A DNA stretch of 39,259 bases from Chloroflexota bacterium (GCA_003158295.1 PMIP01000084.1:117571-156829), one strand, 5' to 3'; positions 24,184 through 32,365 are shown, counted from the first letter of the stretch. Numbers and translations are program-made. The notes: generated from the sequence alone by a model not told the origin.

Positions 24184-24864
24184 ATGGGCGAGTCAATCGT
24201 GGCCGAACCAGCGGGCGGACCCAGGGGCGCGCCTGAGGACTTGTTGGTGCTGGGACTGCCCAAAGGGCGGTTCATGTCTCAATCGATAGCGGTCGCTCAA
24301 TCACTTGGTGTCGCACGTGACCAGCATCCGGCTCGTCGCGTGTCGTTCAACACAACATTTGAAACGTGCCGTCTTGCTGTCAAACTGCTGAAGATTCAGG
24401 ACATCGCGACCCTTCTTCGGGATGGGCAGCTCGACTTCGGTGTTTGTTCTGACGAATGGATGAACGAGGCGTACGTCTCGCTTCCTGAGCTCGTTGATCT
24501 CAGATGGTGTCTGACGCAGGTGGTCTACGCAGCGCCCCGCTCGGGAATCCCCGCCGCAGCCGGAGGAACTGTGCGGATTGCCACGCCCTATCCGAACCTT
24601 GCGCGTTCTTTCCTCGCGAAACGGGGGAGGTCGTACCACATTCAACCGGTACTGGGGTGCCCGGAAGCCCTCGTACCTGAAGTGTGTGATGCGGTGATCG
24701 ACTGCGTCGAAACAGGCCGGAGTCTCGAAGACAACGAATTGATTGCTCAGGACACGCTTCTCGTGTCGTCCATTCGGCTCTATGCACAGCGGCGACACCA
24801 GGGGACTCCAGTCGCGACTGGGCTCGCGGCCCTGCTCTCCAGCCACGTCGCCACGAACCAGTAG
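24184..24864 (+). CDS. HisG-like ATP phosphoribosyltransferase (PenA-type candidate)
   Basis: A 226-aa short-form HisG homologue, joining ATP and PRPP to give N1-(5-phosphoribosyl)-ATP. LLVLGLPKGRFMSQSI is the N-terminal signature, FGVCSDEWMNEA replaces the usual GITGxD segment, and IATPYPNLARSFL with DAVIDCVETGRSLEDNELI is the PRPP/ATP-binding signature. It lacks a regulatory C-terminal domain, and no HisZ or other his gene is nearby. In pentostatin and coformycin biosynthesis the first enzyme (PenA) is a HisG homologue working with a SAICAR-synthetase homologue (PenC) and an SDR (PenB). Both other families occur at 32948 and 33723, so a PenA-like role is inferred. ATG 24184 has AGGA 7 nt ahead. 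Confidence 0.87.
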   Translation: MGESIVAEPAGGPRGAPEDLLVLGLPKGRFMSQSIAVAQSLGVARDQHPARRVSFNTTFETCRLAVKLLKIQDIATLLRDGQLDFGVCSDEWMNEAYVSLPELVDLRWCLTQVVYAAPRSGIPAAAGGTVRIATPYPNLARSFLAKRGRSYHIQPVLGCPEALVPEVCDAVIDCVETGRSLEDNELIAQDTLLVSSIRLYAQRRHQGTPVATGLAALLSSHVATNQ

Positions 24865-24891
24865 GCATTGGCGGCATACACGAGGTGCGAA

Positions 24892-25254
24892 ATGGGCGAA
24901 CCGATCAAGGAATGGATCAACAGTCCGAAGTTCGGTCAGTTGGACTCCGAGAAATACTGGTGGCATCACGCCTTCATTTTCCGCTGCTCAAGCGCCATCC
25001 ATCCGACGCTGCACATGACCATGGTCACGACGCCCGATGGCAAAATGACCGTGTGCCCGGTTAGCGGCGATGACAACGGGCCCAACGTCGAGCAAGCTAT
25101 CGCCGTGGCGAAACAGCTCGCCTTCGAGGGTGCGAACAAGATCGACCTCTGCTCCGGGTTCAACGCCGAGCTGGCGACCAAGATCCAGGAGGCGGTCGGC
25201 GACAAGGCAGAAGTCTCTGTGTCGATCCGCGCTAGCGAGCTAGCGCGTCCTTAG
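24892..25254 (+). CDS. Small DUF6506-like protein (copy 1)
   Basis: A 120-aa protein. From HHAFIFRCSS through EQAIAVAKQLAFEGANKIDLCSGF to KIQEAVGDKAEVSVSI it follows the pattern of the DUF6506 family (AFIF, then AxxVAKELxxEGxxAIELCGGF, then KIxEAVG). An N-terminal extension holds INSPKFGQLDSEKYWW. No function is established for that family that I can cite. The gene lies 27 nt after hisG. A second copy at 32620-32946 has the same N-terminus (INSPKFGQLDSEKYWWHHAF) next to peptide gene B and the PurC-like gene. Its repeated occurrence with pathway genes marks it as part of the system. The single small alpha/beta domain would suit a binding or auxiliary protein. Confidence 0.75.
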   Translation: MGEPIKEWINSPKFGQLDSEKYWWHHAFIFRCSSAIHPTLHMTMVTTPDGKMTVCPVSGDDNGPNVEQAIAVAKQLAFEGANKIDLCSGFNAELATKIQEAVGDKAEVSVSIRASELARP

Positions 25255-25324
25255 AGGAAGGCCCCTTTCTGTGCGTGAATAACGCTGTGCAGGTTTCTGC
25301 GCACTCGCGCTAAGGATCTGGCGA

Positions 25325-26236
25325 ATGCGAGCAAATGCAGCCGAACAGGGCGTCCGCTTTGGACAAGGCCGTGGACTCAGAATTGCGATGCTGGGAATCG
25401 ACGGCATCGGCAAGACGAGTCTGGCGTCCTGCCTCCGAGATTGGTTCGTCTCCTTCGGGCGCGAATGCGAGATCGTAAGTTGGCGACGGTTGATCGAGAC
25501 GGGCGCATGCGAACGTCCATTTCCGGCCACGGCCATACGGGAGCTATGGGTCGAGGATTGGCGGCTTCTGTATGGAGGAGGCCATGCCGGAACGCGCGTG
25601 ATCGACTCGGAAATCCCGAGCGGATTTTGTGCGTTCTCTGACCTCAATATCGAAGGTCGGTTCCCGTCTTTGGTCTCGGATGTCCGCGCGTCGGGACCGC
25701 TCGTATCCGGCCTTGTTGAAGCAGCGCTCGACTTCCTCATCGAGTCCGAAGTGGTCTTGCCGTTGGCCTCGCGCGGCGTCTCCGTCATTCGTGAGAGTTA
25801 CGGACTGAAGCCAGTCCTCAAGTCGATGCTGATTGCAAAGAAGTGTGCGAGCGACACGTTGCCAGCGGATGTTGTAGACCGCGTCGTTGGGAACGTGGCT
25901 AGTCTTTACTCTGACCCATACCTGCAACCGGACATCGGCATCCTCGTTGATGGTTCGCCGGAGGTGGCGCTGCGTCGACGTCTAGCGCAAGATCGGCGAG
26001 TTGGCGTGGCTGAGGATTATGGTCTGGCCGGGATCGATGGCATGGCGTCCTTTCTTTCTTTGCAGGAAGACTGCGCAAGGATCTTCCGAAAGCTGGCCGA
26101 GGACTGGGGTTGGTACCGTCTGGACACAGGCGATCGACAGCCGGGGGAACTGTGTACCGAGATAACCGAGGCACTCATCGAGCCCCTGTTCAGCCGATCC
26201 GGACGTAGGCAACGTTCAACCGAGGGCCCAGACTGA
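25325..26236 (+). CDS. Thymidylate kinase-like P-loop protein (copy 3)
   Basis: A 303-aa P-loop protein. RIAMLGIDGIGKTSLASCLRDW contains Walker A near residue 25, and SVIRESYGLKPVLKS takes the position of the DRY motif as RESY. DIGILVDGSPEVALRRRLAQDR is the core strand plus lid. It is longer than dTMP kinase (about 210 aa) because of an insertion between Walker A and the RESY motif. The relic at 15534-15737 is a lost paralogue of it. It ends in a TGATG overlap with the MazG-fusion gene, so the two are coupled. It is probably a nucleoside monophosphate kinase for an unusual substrate. Confidence 0.76.
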   Translation: MRANAAEQGVRFGQGRGLRIAMLGIDGIGKTSLASCLRDWFVSFGRECEIVSWRRLIETGACERPFPATAIRELWVEDWRLLYGGGHAGTRVIDSEIPSGFCAFSDLNIEGRFPSLVSDVRASGPLVSGLVEAALDFLIESEVVLPLASRGVSVIRESYGLKPVLKSMLIAKKCASDTLPADVVDRVVGNVASLYSDPYLQPDIGILVDGSPEVALRRRLAQDRRVGVAEDYGLAGIDGMASFLSLQEDCARIFRKLAEDWGWYRLDTGDRQPGELCTEITEALIEPLFSRSGRRQRSTEGPD

Positions 26237-27240
26237 TGGCTGCAGCCAAATCGCCGAGGGCGGCTCGGCTGGAACGAGCCATCCAATCCATGGGCCCATA
26301 CAGGATCGACGTGGTCGAGGAAGCAGTCGCGCTGGGCGACCGCGGAGCCGAAGCTCATTCTGTCCAGCGCGCCGCTGAGGTTGGTGTGCCCATACGCGTC
26401 GTAGCTCGAGGCGACCCCGGCGGAATGTCCCTTTCCGAGTCGCACGAGACTGTCGAGGTCGAGCGCGGCTACATACACGAAGCCATGCAGGCGACGCCGT
26501 TGTTCGCCTGGCTAGCAGCACATCACGCCGAGGTTTGCATCGTCGGAGCGGTCCGGTTCGACTCGGACGACATGAATTGTGAGATGGTCCTACCCAGGGC
26601 GCCTGATGACTTGACGTCCGAGATGACGCTCAATGCTTTCCGCGGCTCGAGCGTCTTCATCGAACAAGACGGAGCTTGCGGGTGGTATGCATGCCGCAGC
26701 CTCCGGGTGGTATCCCAGGGGATCGAGATCGGCGCGGAAGAGATGACCACAGGTGAGCTCGAGGAGACGTTGTTCGGTGCCGGCCTGCCCTGCGTCGACC
26801 GGCTAGGCGAGTTGAGACGGCTCGCGCCTCTGAACGGCGAGATGCGACGCGATGTCGAACGTGCCGAACATGAAGCACTACCCCGGCTGGCGCGGGCTGC
26901 CGGTCATCTCTCCTCGAAGGGCGCCCATGGTGTGCCCATCGCTGGCCTCCGCGAAGTCCAGGAACAGATGCTGGCGCTCTATGGCCGACTCGAACCTGAC
27001 CGGGCCCTCGTTTGGACGACTGAGGAATTGGGGGAACTTGCGCAAGCGGTCCGCCGGAACGAGTCCACGGTCCGACTTGAAGAGGAACTCGGCCAGCTCA
27101 CCACGTGGTGCTTCTGCCTCGCCAACATACTCCGCATCGATGTCGCCAAAGCCGTAAGCGAGGCGTACGAGACTGAGTTGACCCGACAGATGCGCAAGTA
27201 TGGGATGCCGCGCCCGTATGGGTTGTGGCCCAAGTCCTGA
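26236..27240 (+). CDS. Two-domain protein with C-terminal MazG-like domain
   Basis: A 334-aa protein. Residues about 255-330 match the MazG/all-alpha NTP pyrophosphohydrolase fold: LVWTTEELGELAQAVRRN, then LEEELGQLTTWCFCLANILRIDVAKAV. These enzymes hydrolyse NTPs or modified nucleotides to the monophosphate and pyrophosphate. The second metal site normally reads EELGD; here it is EELGQ, so one metal ligand may be lost. The first ~230 residues are a domain I do not recognise, rich in acidic residues, with VEVERGYIHEAM and RFDSDDMNCEMVLP. The start overlaps the upstream kinase stop (TGATG). PR-ATP made by HisG must lose pyrophosphate, which a MazG-type (HisE-like) domain does in histidine synthesis, so a PR-ATP pyrophosphohydrolase role is a reasonable guess. 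Confidence 0.75.
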   Translation: MAAAKSPRAARLERAIQSMGPYRIDVVEEAVALGDRGAEAHSVQRAAEVGVPIRVVARGDPGGMSLSESHETVEVERGYIHEAMQATPLFAWLAAHHAEVCIVGAVRFDSDDMNCEMVLPRAPDDLTSEMTLNAFRGSSVFIEQDGACGWYACRSLRVVSQGIEIGAEEMTTGELEETLFGAGLPCVDRLGELRRLAPLNGEMRRDVERAEHEALPRLARAAGHLSSKGAHGVPIAGLREVQEQMLALYGRLEPDRALVWTTEELGELAQAVRRNESTVRLEEELGQLTTWCFCLANILRIDVAKAVSEAYETELTRQMRKYGMPRPYGLWPKS

Positions 27241-27933
27241 ATGATTAACAGCGCGCGTCGGGACTCAATCCGGAATCTGCCTCCGCATGTCCGACTTCTT
27301 GTCTGGCCTGAGGCGGTCACACAGGATCGCCGCACGGGCTTGGGGCTACTACGGGCATGTCCACGAGCGCCTACGCCTTGGAGCGAGCTGATCGTCGACC
27401 GACGGCGCGCGATGTCATTCTCGTGCGACGAGGCGTGGTTGAAAGCCGTTCATCAGATCCCGGAGGTTCGTGAACCTCTGAGCATCATCGCTATCCTTGC
27501 GCTTTGGGACGAGGTCGTGCGGAGGGTCGGGATCTACGCTGGCAACATCTACCTTGCATCCGAGGCGGCAGTCTCGCAGCTCTTGACAATCGGCGGATTC
27601 GTGCCTGCCCAGGACATCGTGTGCCTGCTGGATTGGCTAACCGCATTCGAACTGCTCTATCGTTTTCCAGTCGCATACAAGTTTCGGCAAGGCTACGGGT
27701 CCGAACGGCAATGTCGACTCAATGGATGGGGGCGCCTCACCTACCGGATGGTAAGGAGCGACACCGGCGTCGATCTCCCGTTCGATGAGTGGGAGCGCGC
27801 CCTGGAGCGCCACGCTTCGACGTTCTCCGAGACATATCGTGCTGTCGTTGGCGCCGCACTTAGCGCGCAGGACGGCAACGACGTGTCCGTCTGGCAGCTC
27901 GCGAACCAGTTGCCAATCGGCGTCCTCGTGTAG
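27241..27933 (+). CDS. Protein of unknown function
   Basis: A 230-aa frame that starts directly after the MazG-fusion stop (TGA ATG). An alternative start at 27412 (MSFSCDEAWL) would give 173 aa and removes a region of poor protein character, so the true start is uncertain. The product has helical stretches (EPLSIIAILALWDEVVRRVGIY) and LNGWGRLTYRMV resembling the wing of a winged helix. No catalytic motif, signal peptide or membrane segment is evident. I do not recognise the family. Its tight position between MazG and the aldo/keto reductase fragment places it in the same transcript. Confidence 0.6.
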   Translation: MINSARRDSIRNLPPHVRLLVWPEAVTQDRRTGLGLLRACPRAPTPWSELIVDRRRAMSFSCDEAWLKAVHQIPEVREPLSIIAILALWDEVVRRVGIYAGNIYLASEAAVSQLLTIGGFVPAQDIVCLLDWLTAFELLYRFPVAYKFRQGYGSERQCRLNGWGRLTYRMVRSDTGVDLPFDEWERALERHASTFSETYRAVVGAALSAQDGNDVSVWQLANQLPIGVLV

Positions 27934-27945
27934 GAGTTGGTGGTC

Positions 27946-28473
27946 ATGGGTTGGAACCCTGCGGGTCTGTCACCTGTTGGATTTGGAGGCTGGGAAGCCG
28001 GTGGAGGCAGAACTTGGGGCGCGAACGCAAGCCGAGACGACGTTATCGGCGCGATGCTTGCCGCGTTTGACGCAGGTGTGAACTGGGTGGACACAGCTGC
28101 CGTCTATGGAGCCGGGGGCGGATCCGAGACGATCGTGGGCGAGGCCATCGCTGACCGCCGCGCCCTCCTCGTTTCGACCGAGGTTGCGCCGGAGCCGCTG
28201 GCTCGCTTTCGGAAGGACGGGCTCGTCTGGTCGATCGAGGAATCGCCACGGCGCATCGGCCGTTCGTCGGTGGACCTCTATGTCCTGCACTGGTCCGAGC
28301 CATCCGTGCCAATAGAACATACCTGGCAGGGTGTTCCACCCGACTCTCACCCGATCAGAGTATGGATTGAGGGGGGCGTGAGGATCGCAGCCGGAAGTGA
28401 CCACCCCCTCGCCTTAGGCACTGACCTGCACTCAGAGGTCGAGATCACTAGACGTCTCGTCGCGGACGCGTGA
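27946..28473 (+). pseudogene. Chimera: truncated aldo/keto reductase plus amidohydrolase fragment
   Basis: Residues 1 to about 125 are an aldo/keto reductase N-terminal half: SPVGFGGWEAGGG, NWVDTAAVYGAGGGSE (Asp/Tyr of the active site) and SSVDLYVLHWSEPS (His). The catalytic lysine position (normally TK in the third strand) is TE in LLVSTEVAP. The barrel then stops, and residues about 135-175 instead read IRVWIEGGVRIAAGSDHPLALGTDL, a piece typical of amidohydrolase barrels (GVRVALGSDxP). Neither half is complete. It is best seen as the product of a deletion joining two genes. ATG 27946 follows GGAG 9 nt upstream, and its stop overlaps the next start, so it may still be translated. Confidence 0.65.
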
Positions 28474-29492
28474 TGACCGGGCCGTCTCCCAACACGAGCC
28501 TGTCCCCTCCCTTGCAGTCGCCGATGCTGCACCCGCCTCGCATCAACCTCGCACCGTTATCAGGACGGGAGTGCGGACTCGTGGCTGCTTACAGCCACCG
28601 CGTTGGACTGGTAGGAAACGCGATGGCAGTGACGAAGGGCAAGTCGAGGCGGACGTATCGCCTTGAAACGGACGGCGGGACGTACGCCATCAAACGAGGC
28701 TCGGTGGGCCAGATCCAAGCCGAGTACGTCGTGATACGAGCGCTTGCCGAGCATGGTTTTGGGAGCGTGCCGGCTATACGAGCGCCGGTGATCGAGTTTG
28801 CGCGGCAGCAATGGGTCGCCTACGAGTGGGTCGAGGGGCCATCTGCGAAGCCGGAAGGAGGGGCAGCACTCGTGCCGCCGGCCATCTCTCTGTCTTTGGG
28901 CAGAGCCACTGCGGCTTTGCACAGCGCATTTGGCCGAGTCACGTTCGCTCCCGACATGATCCCGAATGTATCCAAGCGGGCGGCCCAGCTGGCACGGTCT
29001 CTGAGCGTCACCGAGGGGGTATCGCCGCAGATACGTCCGTTGCTGCTTGATGCATCACACAGGGTGCAAGGCGCTCTGGCGCGAGGCCGCTTCACGAGGG
29101 ATCGGCTCGTGCATGGCGATATCCGCTTTGGAAACATCGTTTTCGACGAGACGGGGGCTGTCAAGGCGTTTCTTGACTTCGAAAAAGTGGCATGGGCGAC
29201 TCCCTTCATTGATCTGGCCGTGGGCGTCCGAAACCTCTATTCGATCGAGCAGGCGCCGGTCTGCTCATTGCCTCTCGATCTCTCAAACGCGCTCGTGTTT
29301 CTGGATGGCTACGAGCCGAGCCTCGCCGAAATCGTCGACCGCACTTCCTGGCGCTGTCTCCAAGAGGAGCTCGTACTGGCCGCAGCCTACGAACTGCTCT
29401 TTGTGCTTCAGTACCCTTTTCTGGATCCAACGCGAGCCGTGATGCTTCGAGCGGTCGCAGAAGCGCAGCTGGAATGGGCGGTCGGTTTGTGA
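28473..29492 (+). CDS. Aminoglycoside phosphotransferase-family (APH) kinase
   Basis: A 339-aa protein-kinase-like small-molecule kinase. The ATP lysine is in TYAIKRG, the brackets of the catalytic loop are LVHGDIRFGNIVF (H-G-D-x4-N), and the metal aspartate is in AFLDFEKVAW. The C-terminal half is helical as in APH and choline-kinase-type enzymes. It would phosphorylate a hydroxyl of a small molecule: a nucleoside, sugar, amino alcohol or an antibiotic (self-protection). The start overlaps the preceding stop (TGATG). The N-terminal ~30 residues are proline-rich and may lie outside the fold. It is followed by a HAD phosphatase gene coupled by GTGA. A kinase-phosphatase pair is common where an inactive phosphorylated precursor is made and then activated. 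Confidence 0.85.
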   Translation: MTGPSPNTSLSPPLQSPMLHPPRINLAPLSGRECGLVAAYSHRVGLVGNAMAVTKGKSRRTYRLETDGGTYAIKRGSVGQIQAEYVVIRALAEHGFGSVPAIRAPVIEFARQQWVAYEWVEGPSAKPEGGAALVPPAISLSLGRATAALHSAFGRVTFAPDMIPNVSKRAAQLARSLSVTEGVSPQIRPLLLDASHRVQGALARGRFTRDRLVHGDIRFGNIVFDETGAVKAFLDFEKVAWATPFIDLAVGVRNLYSIEQAPVCSLPLDLSNALVFLDGYEPSLAEIVDRTSWRCLQEELVLAAAYELLFVLQYPFLDPTRAVMLRAVAEAQLEWAVGL

Positions 29493-30440
29493 GCCCGAGT
29501 CGTGATGCCCGTCGCCGGCAGAGGCCGGGACTCGCCGCTCGCGAGCCCACAGGAGGTGTGGTCGCCATTGATCTCGACGGAACGCTCCTGCCGGGCCCTA
29601 GCGTGTTGCGACTCCTGGCGTCCGAGCTGGGAGCAAGCTGTCTCGTCGACCGCCTGGAGCGGGACTTCTCCGCGGGCACGATTGGCAATGAGCGGGTCGC
29701 CGACCTTACGGCAGCACTCTTCCGTGGAGCGCGACTGCGCCATATAGAGGGCGTGCTTGCGGCCGCCCAGTGGTTGCCGGGCATCTCCGACGCGGTGGAG
29801 CGCCTCGGCCAGACAGGCTGCCGGACACTGCTCGCGACGGTCACCTGGTCGTTCGCGGCAGAGATCGTCGCATGCCGTTTCGGTTTTGACGGCTGCTGCG
29901 GGACACGAATGAACAATGTGCATGGACGACTGACCGGGACGGTAGAGTCTTACTTCCGCCCGCCTGACAAAGGCAGCCTATGCCCTGGAGGAGTGCCGCC
30001 TCTTGGGCCTTTCCCGCAGGCACCTCATCGCGATCGGCGACTCGCGCAGCGACTTCGACCTGTTCCGCATGTCAGGACTATCGATCGCAATCAACGGGAC
30101 GCCGGAGGCTATCAATGAGGCCGACGTGTCGATTGACGTTCGCGACCTCCGCGAAGTCGTGCCGGTGGCGGTGGCTTACTCGAATCGATCGACTCCTCCT
30201 CCTGACGACGAGGCTAGGACTCCCGAATTCGGCGCGACAAGCGAGCTCGTCGCCAAATGCGACCTGCGCGCTTCGCGACGCGCGGGTCTTCGCCGGCGGC
30301 GGGATCGAACCATGTGTTGGGCGAAAGTGGCGAGATGTCCATGCAGGCGCTCGGTGAGCTCTACGGCAGCAGACGAGCGCTTCGGCCAGAATGACCTTCG
30401 CGGTCCCTCAAATACCACGGAACTCTGGCTACCTCATTGA
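29489..30440 (+). pseudogene. Frameshifted HAD phosphatase (SerB-like)
   Basis: The first frame gives VVAIDLDGTLLPGPSVLRLL (HAD motif I, DxDGT), followed by a cap region and LLATVTWSFAAEIVA (motif II region), down to ESYFRPPDK at about 29970. The next frame resumes AAYALEECRLLGLSRRHLIAIGDSRSDFDLFRMSG (motif IV, GDSxxD) and ends the fold near 30170. Reading AAG instead of AAAG at about 29969-29972 restores one protein (DKAAYALEE), so a single-base insertion in an A-run explains it. This could be a recent mutation or a sequencing error. GTG 29489 overlaps the APH kinase stop (GTGA). If the frame is corrected, a small phosphatase for a nucleotide or phosphorylated intermediate results. The frame beyond 30180 has no recognisable content. 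Confidence 0.75.
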
Positions 30441-30476
30441 ACGAACGGACGTTTGGTAAGATACCTCCGCTCTCGA

Positions 30477-31841
30477 ATGCTCACGGTGACTGACGCGAGG
30501 CGCTTACGAGAGTTCGAACCGCTGGGGGGCGTTATGGCTCCGCGAGGGGAGAGCCACGAGTTGCAGCATGACGCGAGCCCGACCGTATTTGTCGAACGGG
30601 CGCATGCAGTGCGGCTTCGCATCGACGATCTGTGCCAGAGGCGGTTGGCAGAAAGGTGGCACTCGGGGGCTCGCATCGAACACTGCGGGCTTGACGAAGA
30701 GTTCTACTGCGACTCGCTAGATGACGGAGACGTCGTCCTGGCCGCAGCCGGGGCGGCCCGCGCGGGCTTGGTCGTTGAGGACGAGTTGCGCCACGTGCTC
30801 TTGCTCGCACGTGAAGCAAGCTGGCCCCACAAGCAGGCCGCAGACGCTGCCCACGACCTGGCATCCGCGGCATCCGATCGGCTCGCTGAGCTCGCCCGGA
30901 GTTCTCATTGGGAGGTCACGGCGCATCTCTCGCAGCGGCTCGTGTCCGTCTGGCACGAGGAGGGCGCGATCCTTCTGCCAAGATGCTTCTGCCGACTCTC
31001 TGTAGTGGTGGACGGAGTGAACGACGGCGGCCATGCCACCTACCGCTGGGTGGAACCTTCAGGCGCACCCGACCAACACGCAATCGATTGCGTTGTCGCC
31101 GACGCGTTCGAGCAATCAGAACGACTTCGCACGGCGGAGCCACCTCGGCCGCGCGTCCTCCCTGCCGTTCTGGCACCGGATGCCGCGTCTGCCGTCAGTC
31201 ACGAGTTGGTCGGCCACCTGCTCGAGGCCGACAACTGGGAGACGGCTCGGGGGTTTCTGGGTGATCGGCGCAACCTGGGGCCTAGCTGTCTGAACGTCAC
31301 GGAGAGAGCCTCCGCAGAGCACGGGTGGGGCGCGTTCCAGAGAGACGACGAGGGCATGCCGACGCTGTCTACACCGCTGGTTCGCAACGGCGAAATCGTC
31401 GACCAGCTAGTGAACAAGCACCACGCCGCCGTTCGCGGGTCCCGATCTAACGGACACGGAATCCGGGCGTCGCACCGCGATCCTGCGATTCCGCGATTCG
31501 GTCGGCTGGAGACCGAACCATCGACAATCCCTTCTTCGGCACTGATCGCCGACATGACGGATGGGATCTTCATTCACTCGATATCTAGCGGCGAAGTCAG
31601 TCCAAAGACTGGGCGCGTCGTCTTGCGCATTCGCGAGGCGTGGGATATCGAGCATGGCCGACGAACGACCATCCGTCGGGGCGGCACGATCGTCTTGGAT
31701 GCCCGGACTGCATTCGATGGATTGATTGCCGTCGGGGATGACCTGACGTGGTTCAACGCCCTGTGTAGAAAACAGGGTCAGGACATCCCCGTTGCGGATG
31801 GAGCGCCGTCTTTCTTCTTTTCATCGCTATCGATCTCATGA
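30477..31841 (+). CDS. TldD-family metallopeptidase
   Basis: A 454-aa homologue of TldD/PmbA. The zinc motif HELVGH (residues 242-247) in AVSHELVGHLLEAD matches the HExxxH of TldD, and the C-terminal CRKQGQDIPVADGAPSF supplies the conserved cysteine ligand. GIFIHSISSGEVSPKTGRVVLRI is the usual C-terminal core. TldD/TldE acts as a heterodimeric protease on unfolded or modified peptides, including microcin B17 maturation. No complete TldE partner is nearby; the C-terminal half protein at 6518-7204 is the only other member. ATG 30477 is the likely start, with an upstream TTG at 30453 as alternative. It lies upstream of the 18-codon peptide gene B in the same direction, which suggests it cuts that peptide or its modified product. 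Confidence 0.88.
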   Translation: MLTVTDARRLREFEPLGGVMAPRGESHELQHDASPTVFVERAHAVRLRIDDLCQRRLAERWHSGARIEHCGLDEEFYCDSLDDGDVVLAAAGAARAGLVVEDELRHVLLLAREASWPHKQAADAAHDLASAASDRLAELARSSHWEVTAHLSQRLVSVWHEEGAILLPRCFCRLSVVVDGVNDGGHATYRWVEPSGAPDQHAIDCVVADAFEQSERLRTAEPPRPRVLPAVLAPDAASAVSHELVGHLLEADNWETARGFLGDRRNLGPSCLNVTERASAEHGWGAFQRDDEGMPTLSTPLVRNGEIVDQLVNKHHAAVRGSRSNGHGIRASHRDPAIPRFGRLETEPSTIPSSALIADMTDGIFIHSISSGEVSPKTGRVVLRIREAWDIEHGRRTTIRRGGTIVLDARTAFDGLIAVGDDLTWFNALCRKQGQDIPVADGAPSFFFSSLSIS

Positions 31842-32248
31842 TGAGCGCTTTGGCTGGAGCCTATGGTTCCTCGTTGCACCTATCGCCGCGACCTAGCGGA
31901 TCGCTCACGGATTGCGCACTTGCGCATGCGAGACGACTGGGCACTTGCCAGAAAGAGGCGACTGACCTGCGCGCAGGCAACCGAAGTTCATTAGAGACCT
32001 CATTCCTGGCAGGCATCGACCGGCGCCACGGGCAGAGATGGGCTGAGCGCGATGCTTGCATAAGGTCGGGCCTGCGACTGGCGAACGGACGATTCCGCGC
32101 CCTGAGCCAGGACTCTCGCACGCCTCAATTCGGCGACGCCTCCAAGGGAAACCGGCTCGAGTGGCACAGATCTGCCTGTGGCGATCTACGCCGCTGTTTG
32201 TTGGGTCGTACCAGGCAGGCGCCGTATCGCGCGAGCGAAATTCGGAAG
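31842..32248. other. Gap between tldD and peptide gene B
   Basis: A 144-codon frame overlaps the tldD stop (from 31838) but has no recognisable protein character. Short traces in another frame (RMRDDWALARKRRL) hint at a lost gene. No promoter is clear. The peptide gene here is 423 nt from tldD, against 157 nt in the other copy. Confidence 0.35.
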
Positions 32249-32250
32249 AG

Positions 32251-32258
32251 AGGAGGTG
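32251..32258 (+). promoter_or_regulatory. Strong Shine-Dalgarno for peptide B
   Basis: AGGAGGTG, preceded by GAG, lies 8 nt (from GGAGG) before the ATG at 32265. Like the site of peptide A it is far above the local average in complementarity to 16S rRNA. This is what drew attention to the short frame. Confidence 0.8.
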
Positions 32259-32264
32259 GTCTAG

Positions 32265-32321
32265 ATGCTTAGAGATTGGGATCTTGAATCCGACGACAAC
32301 TGCGGGATGAAGAGGCAGTAA
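32265..32321 (+). CDS. 18-residue peptide gene B, putative precursor/scaffold peptide
   Basis: Encodes MLRDWDLESDDNCGMKRQ, stop TAA. It is the paralogue of the peptide at 6304-6360: the frame M-L-R-x-W-D-L-E-S-D, four variable residues, then M-K-R is kept. Six of the conserved residues use different codons (for example CTT/CTG, AGA/CGA, GAT/GAC, GAA/GAG), so the similarity is not a recent DNA copy. The variable stretch DNCG contains the only cysteine; copy A has ETHA. It lies downstream of tldD, 8 nt ahead of a 12-bp hairpin and about 300 nt ahead of the second DUF6506-like gene. It is too short for ordinary gene finders. Precursor or scaffold function is inferred from size, ribosome site and peptide-processing neighbours. 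A regulatory leader peptide is the alternative. Confidence 0.82.
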   Translation: MLRDWDLESDDNCGMKRQ

Positions 32322-32329
32322 CCCGTTGA

Positions 32330-32365
32330 TGTCGGGCTACCGGGGCTCGCTTCGGTAGCCCGACA
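32330..32365 (+). terminator. 12-bp perfect hairpin after peptide gene B
   Basis: The arms TGTCGGGCTACC (32330-32341) and GGTAGCCCGACA (32354-32365) pair perfectly around a 12-nt loop whose ends can add pairs. It starts 8 nt after the stop of the 18-codon gene. No U-tract follows, so it is not a standard Rho-independent terminator. Its position mirrors the hairpin after peptide gene A although the sequence differs. Confidence 0.7.

Noticed and set aside
31838-32272. 144-codon frame overlapping the tldD stop by ATGA
   Set aside because: The translation has no family resemblance, an odd amino-acid mix and runs over the ribosome site and start of the peptide gene B; judged a chance frame.
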